Positions 1 to 9,017 of a stretch of 28,030 bases of DNA are shown here, in pieces. Made by a program: the position numbers and the translations under genes. Below the pieces are notes generated by a model. It searched no databases. It was not told the DNA's origin and saw nothing but the letters and a program-made list of their open reading frames with translations. Each line of letters starts with the position of its first letter. Position 1 is the first letter of the stretch. This DNA is from Gnetum montanum (taxonomy: Eukaryota > Streptophyta > Gnetopsida > Gnetales > Gnetaceae), in contig MNCI01025409.1 of assembly GCA_015680685.1 (NCBI GenBank), forward strand, positions 405,915-433,944, given 5' to 3'.

Positions 1-1
1 T

Positions 2-2629
2 GAGCACAACGGAGAGGGTAAAAGTAAGGGAGATGAAAGACCTCAACAGGAAGGTTAGGAATTAGGACAAGGGTAAGGATGTAGGGAGAGTAGGGAACCA
101 CCACGAAGACATCACAGACGTCATGATAGGGATGATCATGAAGAACCCTTACTCGCAACCCGAAGCATGTTAGACATCACAGAGGTAGTTAGGATCCCCA
201 TAAGGCACTTAAAAGATAGTCGGATCAAGCATTTGGACATAAATAATATCCCACATTTTGAAGGGGGATACAACGCTAATCCTCAACATCATTTACAAGC
301 ATTCCACGATGCCTGTGCCTTGCAGAATATAGATAATGAGTGGTAGAAGATTAAGTTGTTCCCAAGGACACTCACCAAAGAAGTAGAGAGCTGGTACCGG
401 TCCTTAGAACCAAAAACCATTAGGAGGTGGAGTACGATGCTTGAACTGTTCAACAACAAATATCAAACATACTCCAGAGTGTCCAATTTGCGTAAGTAGA
501 TCCAAGGCTAGAAACAAGGTGCTTATGAACCCTTGGATGTTGCCATGGCCCGTTACTATACACTGCTACATCATTGCCCGGGCCAGGGGTACGCTAAGCA
601 GGATCAACTTCGCCACATCGTGGATGGGCTAAGGAATGAAACGAGAAGAACTCTTAGGACTTACGCCCAAGGAAGACTTTCCCAACTGAGAGCCCATGAA
701 GTTGAAATTTTGTTGGAACAAGTAGCGCAAGAAGAGGGTGAGCTACGTAAGAGGGAAAGTGCAGAAGAATACAACCGTGATCCCTCCCTTCACAAGAAGG
801 GAGTGAAATTCTGTGATGAGGAGGATGAGTCACCACTCGAAGAGTTGGTGAATCGAAAAACCTTACTGATCCAAAAGTTAACAACTGAGGTATTGGCTAA
901 GGTAGACTAAATGTGGGATTCCTTAGACTCAAGAATAGGAACAGTCTTAAAAATCATAGAAGAGTCTAAGGTAGAACAAAGTAGTGACAAAGGCAAAACC
1001 AAGCAGAGAAACTTAAGCCCTACACATAACAAGGGTAAGGCAAAAATTCCTATCTCCGATGAGGCTATGAATTCTAATTCAGATGATGATAGTGGATGTG
1101 AGGTCTGCTACTATGACCATCCTAAGGGATGTTGCCCAATTAGCTCACATATGCAGGAGTCTGGGGTGTATGCGTTAAATCCAAGACTTAATCAACAGCA
1201 AACACCCTAAAGGTTACCTTATCCACAAGGTAACCCAAGGCAGTTCCACCAACCCTTAACATATTACCCAAGTGGAACACCTCCACAGCCTATTGGACAA
1301 CATCAGCAGTGGCAATACCCACAGTCATGGGGGATGCCACCGCCAACACATCAGTACCCTTACCAGCAGCCTGACCCTCATGGTTATTATGTGTAGCAGC
1401 CAGTTTCTCCAGGTGACTCTATGGGTCACACTACCCCCCAACGTCACTACCATGTTTGGGAGTACTTCAGGAGGACTCCTTCTCCTTTGGGAGATATCTC
1501 ACATTCAGCCCATCCTCTAACTCCACCTGCACCTCTTCCACCTGTAGTTCCCATACAACCTATTCCAATAATGTAGGGGGAATTACCTACCCAACCGCAG
1601 GAACGTAACACCATGAGAGCTGTAAATATTCAGCATGTAAGTATCCAACTAGGTGCTGGTTCTGACAACTATACAAAGAAGAGACCCTTCTTCAAAACTA
1701 GGAGCCCAGACAAACTCTCGCAACAACAAGCAGTTGGGCACATGTATAGGCCTCTAACCACTAACGCTTCGGAGAACCCTTCAGTCCAACAACTAAGTAC
1801 GCAAACGGTTATGTTGACACATACCGTAACTAACTGGATAAAGGTGGGCCACCTTCCCAGGAAACTATCTGACCTTGGGAACCCCTTAATTCATTTACAG
1901 ATCGCCAGAAATGCACCACATTGAGCTCTTCTTGACTCAGGTTCCGGAGTCAACCTAATTTCACAAAAGATGTATCAAGCCTGGAACCTGCCCCAACTTA
2001 AGAAGAGTAACATACAACTGGAGCTGGCTGACCAGTCCATCACCATTCCCTTAGGATTGGTGGAGGAAATTATCACCACTGTGTGCGGATGGTCATACCC
2101 AGCCGATTTCCTGGTGATTAAGGTTAGAAATAAAGGGGGCTTCCCCATTATAATGGGAAGGCCATGGCTAAGTACCGTAGATGCATACCTAGGAATCCAT
2201 GATCTTTCCTTGCAAATTTCTAAGATGAATATTTACGAAAAGATCGAGAAGAGGAAAGTTCCATGCATCACATATAGTGATTCATCGGTGGATGACATGG
2301 AGGATATGTCTTCATGTGAGAGGTGTGCCTATGAGAATGAAAAACAAAGATGCCTGTATGTAGCAACCACGCAACTAGTAGTAGACACCCCGTGGTTAAC
2401 AGCCACTCGAAGGAGTAAGAAAATATGCATGGAATGAACTGAGGAGACAACTCATGCCAACAACCGTGGCATAGACACATTGAAACGTAAGCGTTGCCAA
2501 CTTCCACCCCTCAACTTAAGATCATTAATTGGGAGAGGTTGGGCACTTCTTAGAAATTCAAATAGACGCTCATTATTTCAGATCTCTCCCTTACAACTTA
2601 GTCATGGGGGAGATGGCCACCTATGCTAA
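2..2629 (+). pseudogene. Decayed Ty3/gypsy-like Gag-protease polyprotein of element A (5' partial)
   Basis: One reading frame runs from position 2 to the TAA at 2627-2629 with no frameshift seen, but stop codons break it at 56, 74, 344, 497, 509, 908, 1208, 1394, 1574, 1922 and 2435. In order it shows an Arg/His-rich stretch, a retrotransposon Gag domain (about 200-620, with LFPRTL then WYRSL), a charged region with RDPSLHKKGVKFCD, a Cys/His cluster CEVCYYDHPKGCC at about 1100-1140 that resembles a CCHC knuckle with one shortened loop, a Pro/Gln/Tyr-rich linker, and a retropepsin. The protease has LLDSGSGVNLIS at 1928-1963 (catalytic Asp at 1934-1936) and the downstream hallmark IIMGRPWL near 2150-2170. 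Normally Gag forms the particle and the aspartic protease matures it. In ordinary Ty3/gypsy elements reverse transcriptase follows; here the frame closes instead. Most stops can be explained by C-to-T or G-to-A changes relative to element B. Confidence 0.9.
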
Positions 2630-2752
2630 TCATATGGGGCCATCAGTTCTTTTTCAATTTTTGTTTTACACATTTTTGTTTTACAACATTTTTGTTTTAC
2701 AAATTTCTTTAACTTTCTCTATTTTTGTTTTACACCATCGTTATACTTTTCT

Positions 2753-2790
<38 letters not shown>

Positions 2791-4180
2791 TGTGCCATCC
2801 ACCATGTAAGTTCGTCACCCAATAAGTGTTCGGACCGATGGCATGAACTGTTTTCATATTGATTACTAATGTTTGGCTTTTACCTTTAAGTTACAATTTT
2901 GATATTAAGGTATGTTTCTTTTGATATGGTAGGCAATGAGATCACTTCATCCATCCATCCACCAATTTTTATAGTTTCTCTTGGCTTGGAAATGTGCAGT
3001 TCCCTTCTAAAAAGAACTTTAACGAATCAGTGACTAGGTATTTCTCAAACTAAGGAAGGACTCAAGGATTGCAAAGGGTGTGACTTCAAGGGAACTTGGT
3101 GCTTTTGTGTTGGTCATTCTCTTAGGTGCTTAGATGTTTCTTCTTGAGTTTTCTTATCGTTCCGATGTTACCCAATTATCGGAAGCTGAGCTAATAAAAA
3201 TAATAAGTCTTTGCATGGTGTGGTTCTCACGCATAAAAACACAAAACCAATAAAAAAATGAAGAAAGTGAGAATTCAAAGCACACCCCTTAGACGAAATA
3301 AAATTTGGGCTACAAGCATTGGTTATGGAACCAAAGGTATTCCCTCTAGCTAAGGCCCTTCTTGCTTCCCATTGTCTCCTTTTTTTCGTCGGAATGGTGG
3401 TGGCTCTTTGAAGATGCATCCTTGTATCTGAGTGGATGATTTAACCGAATGCATTGATGCGAAGTCACTAGAAGTGGTTGGTTTGAGCCCAAATTTGGAA
3501 TGAGACTTGCCAAGTCACATTAATCCTCAAACACACAAGGGGCTGTACACCACCTTGTTCTTGAGATTCCATTCCATTCTCTTCTCTCCTCTCCATCCTT
3601 CTCTCCATTGTTCACATCATTGCTGGTAGTATCATTAGTGTATACATATCTTGGTTGATGCATTGTTTTCTTTTCGGTAAATTCTTGTGGTTAAGACTTT
3701 AACTCTTATTCCAAAAGACATTCCCAGAGCCTACGAACTCTTTGAATGTGGGTCTGTCAAGGCATTAACAGCATGCGCCTGCTTTGGGGAGGACCCACTA
3801 ACATTCCTATTTGGAACATTAGTTAACTTCTTTTCCTTAACATTTTGCAATTAATTATTATTTTGTTCATTCCCATCTTGACATCCACTTCACTATTGTT
3901 TTTAGTTGTCCCTTTTTATCTATCTTTCCTACTCCTTTCCCTTCTTCATTCTAATGCTACCGGAGGCTTGTGATTAGTCATGGGGGTACTAGGCCTGACC
4001 TTTTTCGATTTTCTCCTAGCCCCAAAATTTTTGATTTTTTTCCTAACCCCTACACCTTCGGTAGTCATCATTACTACATCTTCCTAGGTCCATATTAGCC
4101 ATACCACAACCTAGCCAATGGACTTACACCGAAGCAAGGTATTATTTACTTAATGATTCAATTACCCTTGCTAATATATG
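2630..4180 (+). other. Noncoding 3' internal region of element A
   Basis: This stretch aligns with 12005-13530 of element B at the nucleotide level but holds no sense reading frame with recognisable domains. It opens with repeats of TTTTGTTTTACA (about 2658-2745) and a TG microsatellite. It then has AT-rich DNA, pyrimidine-rich runs near 3560-3610, and a segment with GTCATGGGGGTAC near 3977. In an autonomous gypsy element the pol domains would lie here; none are detectable. Confidence 0.7.
2757..2794. repeat. TG dinucleotide microsatellite
   Basis: About 19 TG units, interrupted once by TA, lie directly after the TTTTGTTTTACA repeats. Element B has the same tract at the same internal position (12145-12158) with only 7 units, so it belongs to the element and has changed length. 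Confidence 0.95.
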
Positions 4181-4336
4181 ATTGTGTTGTGTGTGCAGAT
4201 GGCAATCATACAAGAACGGAATGGATCTGGAGCAAACATTCAGAATGGAGCAGCGTTGAAGCAGCTATGTAAGGAGCAAGATCGATGGCGCACTTATGGA
4301 TGGACAACGAAGGTGCAATCTTGGCGTTGGCAGTAG
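4181..4336 (+). other. Splice-acceptor-like site followed by a 45-codon ORF remnant
   Basis: A T/G-rich run ends in GTGTGCAG, directly followed by ATGGCA (ATG at 4199-4201). The ATG opens a 45-codon frame beginning MAIIQERNGSG and ending at the TAG at 4334-4336. The same GTGTGCAG-ATGG arrangement occurs in element B (13547 and 13615), and element D has GATTGCAG-ATGGCC at the start of its long gene. I read it as the acceptor and start of a spliced downstream gene whose body has been lost. That is inference from position and sequence; no transcript supports it. The protein fragment matches nothing I recognise. Confidence 0.4.
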
Positions 4337-4449
4337 CAACACTTCTTTCTATCTCTCTCTTTCTCTCAAGCTGCCAACAAAGGCCTGATGTCATTGTAAT
4401 AAGGTGTTCACCTTTGTTGTCATGAACACCANATCTACTGCCAAATCTG

Positions 4450-4457
4450 TATATAAG
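4450..4457 (+). promoter_or_regulatory. LTR TATA box (element A)
   Basis: TATATAAG stands where both B LTRs have TATAAATA, in otherwise aligned sequence. AATAAA lies about 170 bases further on, as expected for the R region of an LTR. Confidence 0.7.
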
Positions 4458-4706
4458 AGGTGGCACTCCCCTCATTTGCATATAGAGGTTAGAAGTAGTG
4501 AAGCTCTGGTGGATTGATCACCCCAGAGATAGAATATTTTCCATGTGCCCGCAGTAGGAGTCCCCTAAGTGAATGGTTCTTTATTCGAGTAGCTTTGTAC
4601 CTGAATGCAAGTTGTGTACAGCAATAAAGACGAGCTTTGTGGATAAACCTTGCAGTACATTGATAGGTTTATTTAATATTATTTATTTCTTTCCTAGTAG
4701 CACGGC

Positions 4707-4877
4707 ATGAGTACAAATTGGTTACGAGCATTGACAAATGTGTATGGCTAACCAAGGAATCGGCTACTCATTGCGATTAGATTCTCTCACCCTTATCTCC
4801 TAGAACATGGGATGAGTACGACTTGATTACGAGCATCTACGGATGTGTACGGCTAGTCAAGGAATTGGCTACTCGTC
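4707..4877 (+). repeat. Twin hairpin-forming repeats in U5 of A
   Basis: Two related units follow each other. In unit 1, ATGAGTA (4707-4713) pairs with TACTCAT (4765-4771), and TTGGTTA (4718-4724) pairs with TAACCAA (4749-4755). In unit 2, GATGAGTA (4811-4818) pairs with TACTCGTC (4870-4877) with one G-T wobble, and CTTGATTA (4822-4829) pairs with TAGTCAAG (4854-4861) with one wobble. Each could fold as a two-step stem-loop in the RNA leader. Function is unknown. Confidence 0.75.
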
Positions 4878-5298
4878 ACACTTAGGCTAGTTAGGTGCCT
4901 CAGTACGACCACTTCAAGCACATGCGTTACGTGTGGTAATCCCAGTAATAATTAGCATTTGGTAGCCACAATTGCACAGTTCAGGTTGTGTACGGTAACT
5001 GGGAATGGATGCTAATGCTAGTTAATTTAGACTTAGGACATTAGTTAGAGTAGTTAGTTCTCTCAACCCTTCACCCTTTAGCATAGGAGATAAACCATAA
5101 AAGACCAAAAAAATCATATACCTTGGACTTACTTAACCATACACCATGACAACAACAAGTAAGTCTAGGAAGACAACAAACGATTAACCCCAAGTGTTCC
5201 ATGGGGCGTTTAGGCATTTAGTCTACGGAGTTCGACTGGATCATGCGTGCTATGCTCGTTTCGTATGGTTGAGTGTAGGGGTACCTCACCACTCATCA

Positions 5299-6720
5299 AT
5301 GAGGTATGTGGACTTCTCCATGATTCGTAAGGCAAAAAAAATAGGTCCAACAATCATATTTAAAAGTTAATTAGCTAGCTAATCAAAGAGAAAGAAGAAC
5401 TCAAAAAAAACGCATTAAAGAATTTGACCAGGATCCATCTCTTAAAAAGAAGAAAACTAGATTTTGTGATATTCGAAAGGAAGAGTTACTTCAAGAGGAG
5501 ATATAATAAAATACCTTACCAATCAAAAATTATTATAAAAAATAGTAATCAAGGTTAATAAAATGAGGGATGTAGTTGATGAAAAATTTACAACCATGCT
5601 AAAAATCATGGAGGAGAGGAATGAGTTGGTAAAATTAGTTGTCATAAAGAAAGAATTAGAAAAAACAAAGAAAAAGAATCTTTATATGCAAAAGGGCATA
5701 ATACTTATTGTGAAAGAACTTTCTAGTTTTAAATCAGACAAACATGATAACTGTGATATTTATGTATATGGACATCCAAAAGAAAATTATTCAGTCATAT
5801 TTTACATGATCATATTCATGCTAGAATCAAGCTCCTATGCTGTTAATTCAAAATTTGTCAAAAAGTAGAAGATAATGAGGTTTTCATACCCATAGGACAA
5901 TTATAGACAATCTTATTAGTCACAGTATTATCCAAGTTGAACACAAATTCAACCTCAAGAGTAGTATAAAAATAATAATAAAAATTATGGGATATGTCAT
6001 CACCACAACTATATTCATATTACTAATAGGATACATATAGATATTATGCATAATAACATGTTTCTCCTAAGAGCTCTATTTTCCATGTACCGTACCATTA
6101 CTATTTCCTTGAATATTATTTATGGACTATGTCATGTTTCTCATCATCATCTTATACTTCTCATCCATACTTAAATCTTTTACTTCTAATTCCTTTACCA
6201 CCAATGAAAGATAAGTTACCACCACAACCACAATAAAAAATCTCACTTATGTAATAAGCATGTATATGAAGGATGGTACGAATATTCATGAGTGCAAGCC
6301 TAGAATATGTGATTTCCTTAGGGTGTATTTTATGCTAGTGTTTATTTTTAGTTAACTTATTATTCCATCTTAGTCATCAAGGGAGTAGCAAGTAGTGACA
6401 CAAAGTATAAATTATGCACCTCTTAAACGAAAATAATCATAGACAATTAGACAAATAGTAGAAAAACCTATTATTAACACTATTATGCTTAATCATGCAA
6501 AGATAGATTAAATTAAGGTTGGAATTCTTCTATAGAAAGGTATAGAGTTAAGTAGCCTATTAATTTGGTAAGTCAATGTACTAATGTGGAAATTAGACTT
6601 AGCCATCTAATGGTCAAGGTTCTAAATCAATTAGAGTTGAGAAATCACATCACAAGTGGGATTGCAAGTTCTTTAGCCACAGAATATTTTTTTCTAACAT
6701 CATAAGCCATGATGAATGTA
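5299..6720 (+). pseudogene. Copy C: old AT-mutated gag relative, interrupted by element A
   Basis: Translation in shifting frames gives pieces that match the Gag of A and B. FDQDPSLKKKKTRFCD near 5420-5470 corresponds to YNRDPSLHKKGVKFCD. A region starting MRDVVDEKFTTMLKIMEE at 5563 corresponds to the SLDSKIATILKIV part. NCDIYVYGHPKEN near 5750-5780 matches the Cys/His cluster, with most cysteines gone. NYGICHHHNY near 5985 matches the Pro/Tyr-rich linker, and an IKVG-containing piece near 6510 matches the segment before the protease. Many stops and small indels separate them. Divergence and AT content are far greater than between A and B, so it is older or from a sister family. Its coding match begins right after A's LTR, which suggests A landed inside its gag. 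Confidence 0.7.
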
Positions 6721-7020
6721 TTGATCACTGATTTAGATTAATTGCAACATAATTTTGAGTGACGATACAAGCCAAAGTAGTCACTATGAGTTACACATAA
6801 GTCATGGTAATTACTATGAATGGGTTGTAAACCATGATCTCAGCAAAACTATAAACTAAAAATTATTTCAATAAGATCACAAGTCATAATTAAAAGAAAA
6901 ATGGAAATACCATAAGTTTAAATTTGAAGTACATGTGGATTACAAGTCATAATTTTCATAGTAAAAACTAGAAACTCACTATGAGCTCTAAACTAGCTCA
7001 TGATTAGGTCAAAATTTATA
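6695..7020. repeat. Degenerate CATGGT/ACCATG-type repeat cluster
   Basis: Short motifs such as AAGCCATGATG, AAGTCATGGTAA, AAACCATGATC and AAGTCATAATT recur at irregular spacing in AT-rich DNA. A very similar cluster in the opposite orientation lies at 22870-23200. It could be the noncoding part of an old retroelement. I see no coding sequence. Confidence 0.45.
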
Positions 7021-8066
7021 TAGTCATGCCAAAATTTAAACTTACAATATTAAAACTTGAAGTAAATAGCCAATTTTAGCCTCAAATTTCATGGTAAGTG
7101 GAGAGGACATTGTGAACAATATTTAACAATATAAATTTTAGGCATACACATTAATTTTGGTACATAATTTGATAAAAATTAGGGCAAATGTCGTAAATTA
7201 CATCTTTTATATAATTTGAGAGAAATTTGAACACTAACACCTCCAAATAAGGTTCAAATTTGAGGGAAATTGTGCATATTTCTTCCATGCACAAAGGCAC
7301 ATTAGTTTAAACATGCACCATGGGCTTATAAAACATCAAATGACTTTAAATTTGTCATAGGAGAAAGGGGATGCAATGAAATCCTTAATGCCTTTAACTT
7401 TTAGAATAAGAATAGCTCCAAATCTTCCCTAGCATTTAAGCTTTCAATCTTTAAATTACTTTAAACATATACTATGAGTATGAAACATGAAATTAATAAA
7501 GCATGCATTAAACTAACATGAAAAATATGTTATAAATATTAAATTAAACATGTAATTTAAACATGAAACATGGGAAATGTGAAAATCCTTGCAAGAACTT
7601 GTAAGAATGAGGGAGTTAGCCTTATGAAAATGTGAAGGTTTGTATAACTACATGTGAAAAACTATAATACTTCATGTTTAGCCATCCATGTTAGTATCTT
7701 AAATTATCTTAGTAGTAATAGTTATTAATATGTGGGTCATTATGCATGTGTCTCAATATGTATTTCTTATGTACTTAGTGATTATATGATTAATATTAAT
7801 TCGTGAATAAGAAGTATGCAAAACACCCAAATATACAAAATCTACAAGCATCATGGGTAATGATGTCATAATCCATGGATAATCTAGCACTAGTAATTAA
7901 CATTGTTAGGTAATCATGAGTTGTCATCTTGCTAGCTAGACTTGCAATGATCCTCAAATGTATATGATAAAGTCTAGCTAACACATATGATAATTGATAT
8001 TGTACCAGTTATGATCTAAGCCATATCAATGATAAGGATATTATATCTAATTACTAATTAACTAAT
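7021..8066. other. AT-rich flank, no gene seen
   Basis: This is AT-rich unique-looking sequence with many short stops in all frames, continuing the host DNA into which element B inserted. Runs such as repeated AAACATG words near 7490-7570 resemble, as reverse complement, sequence near 22700-22790. I see no domain, RNA or clear boundary. Confidence 0.5.
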
Positions 8067-8071
8067 GTAAG
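8067..8071. repeat. Target-site duplication of element B, left copy (GTAAG)
   Basis: GTAAG lies directly before the TGATGAG start of the left LTR. It is repeated exactly at 14844-14848 directly after the CTCATCA end of the right LTR. Confidence 0.92.
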
Positions 8072-8083
8072 TGATGAGATGCA

Positions 8084-8101
8084 ATATCGCATATGCGATA
8101 T
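8084..8101. repeat. Perfect 18-bp palindrome in U3 of left LTR
   Basis: ATATCGCAT followed by its reverse complement, about 20 bases upstream of the TATA box. It is one member of a palindrome family with consensus GATATCRCR plus complement that also occurs in the right LTR and in element D. Confidence 0.85.
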
Positions 8102-8120
8102 CGCGGTCCACTGCCAAATC

Positions 8121-8128
8121 TATAAATA
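8121..8128 (+). promoter_or_regulatory. LTR TATA box (B, left)
   Basis: TATAAATA is conserved at the same LTR position in the right LTR (13978-13985) and, reversed, in element D (24681-24688). It lies at the expected distance upstream of AATAAA at 8296. Confidence 0.75.
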
Positions 8129-8392
8129 AGAGGTGGCACTCCCCTCATTTCTCATCCTAGGCTAGAAGTAGCGAAGCTCTGGCAATTTGATCACTTCAAA
8201 GATAGAATATTTTCCATGTGCCCGCAGTAGGAGTCCCCAAGTTGAACGAATCTTTATTCGAGTAGCTTTATACCTGAACACAAGTTGTGTATGGCAATAA
8301 AGATGAGCTTTGTTGATAAACCTTGCAGTGCATGGAATAGGATTTATTACATGTTATTTCTTACTTATTATTTATTACCTAAATTAGCATGG

Positions 8393-8564
8393 CATGAGTA
8401 CAACTTGATTACGAGCATTGACGAATGTGTACGGCTAATCAAGAAATCAGCTACTCATCACGATTAGTCTCTCTCACCCTTGTCTCCTAGAACATGGGAT
8501 GAGTACGACTTGATTACGAGCATCTATGGATGTGTATGGCTAGTCAAGGAATCAGCTGCTCATC
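8393..8564 (+). repeat. Twin hairpin-forming repeats in U5, left LTR of B
   Basis: Unit 1: ATGAGTA (8394-8400) pairs with TACTCAT (8452-8458), and CTTGATTA (8404-8411) with TAATCAAG (8436-8443). Unit 2: GATGAGTA (8498-8505) pairs with TGCTCATC (8557-8564) with one wobble, and CTTGATTA (8509-8516) with TAGTCAAG (8541-8548) with one wobble. The units are about 70 bases long and about 40 apart, so they are also a direct repeat. Confidence 0.8.
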
Positions 8565-8914
8565 ATGTTTAGGCTAATTAGATGCCTTAGTACGACCACT
8601 TCAAGCATCTATGTTACATGTGGTGATCCTAGTAATGATTAGTGTTTGGTAGCCACAGTTGCATAGTTTAGGGTGTGTATGGTAAGTGGGAACGGATGCT
8701 AATGCTAGTTAATTTAGACTTAGTCCTTAGTTAGAGTTAGTTGGCTTTCTCAACCCTTCGCTCTTAGCATAGAAGACATAAAATCATAAAATACCAAAAA
8801 AATCATATACCTTGGACTTACTTAACCATACACCGTGACAACAACAAGTAAGTCTGGAGAGACAACGAATGATTAACCCAAAGTGTTCCATGGGGCATTT
8901 AGGCATTTAGTCTA

Positions 8915-8915
8915 N
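8915..8915. other. Assembly gap collapsed to one N
   Basis: Comparison with the right LTR shows about 80 bases of LTR end, plus the primer-binding site and leader, are missing here. The N is therefore a join, not a single unknown base. Confidence 0.8.
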
Positions 8916-9017
8916 CCTTCTTCTCATAAGAGCAACTCACCACCTAAGGACCACACACGAGACAGTCGGCAAAATAAAACACATAACCAAAATCAACCAA
9001 GTCCTAAACAATATAAG

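Larger units (their letters stand above)
1..5298 (+). mobile_element. Element A: gag-protease-only LTR retrotransposon, 5' end outside window
   Basis: This element aligns throughout with element B (A position 1 corresponds to about B position 9627). It has a decayed gag-protease frame, a long noncoding stretch and a 3' LTR ending CACTCATCA at 5298. The five bases after it, ATGAG, are the expected target-site duplication, but the 5' copy is outside the window. No reverse transcriptase, RNase H or integrase motifs occur between protease and LTR. It would be non-autonomous, resembling the terminal-repeat gag-only (TR-GAG) class of plant elements; that assignment is inferred from architecture. 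A single N at 4432 hides the start of the 3' LTR. Confidence 0.85.
4433..5298 (+). repeat. 3' LTR of element A (start lost in a gap)
   Basis: It aligns with the LTRs of element B from just upstream of the TATA box to the terminal CACTCATCA. A single N at 4432 replaces the end of the internal region and the palindrome-rich start of U3 seen in B at 13861-13960. It carries TATATAAG at 4450-4457, the polyadenylation-type AATAAA at 4623-4628, and two hairpin-forming repeats in U5. Confidence 0.9.
8072..8914 (+). repeat. Left LTR of element B (3' end lost at N 8915)
   Basis: It begins TGATGAG, carries one 18-bp palindrome (8084-8101), TATAAATA at 8121-8128 and AATAAA at 8296-8301, and stops at GGCATTTAGTCTA. 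The right LTR continues for a further 80 or so bases to CTCATCA; that part and the primer-binding site are missing at the single N. From the start to the TATA box it is 49 bases, versus 117 in the right LTR. Confidence 0.92.

Noticed and set aside
1272-1520. 82-codon frame overlapping gag of A
   Set aside because: It is a shadow in another frame of the Pro/Gln/Tyr-rich linker, which is continuous in the gag frame.
2529-2825. 98-codon plus-strand frame running through the TG repeat
   Set aside because: It arises from the T-rich repeats and the microsatellite, and the equivalent region of B differs by indels.
4206-4481. Minus-strand 91-codon frame
   Set aside because: It crosses the N at 4432 and runs antisense through the 3' end and LTR start, and B does not keep the same frame.
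5563-5868. A 101-codon Lys-rich protein as an independent gene
   Set aside because: It is collinear with the Gag of A and B and is one surviving piece of copy C.
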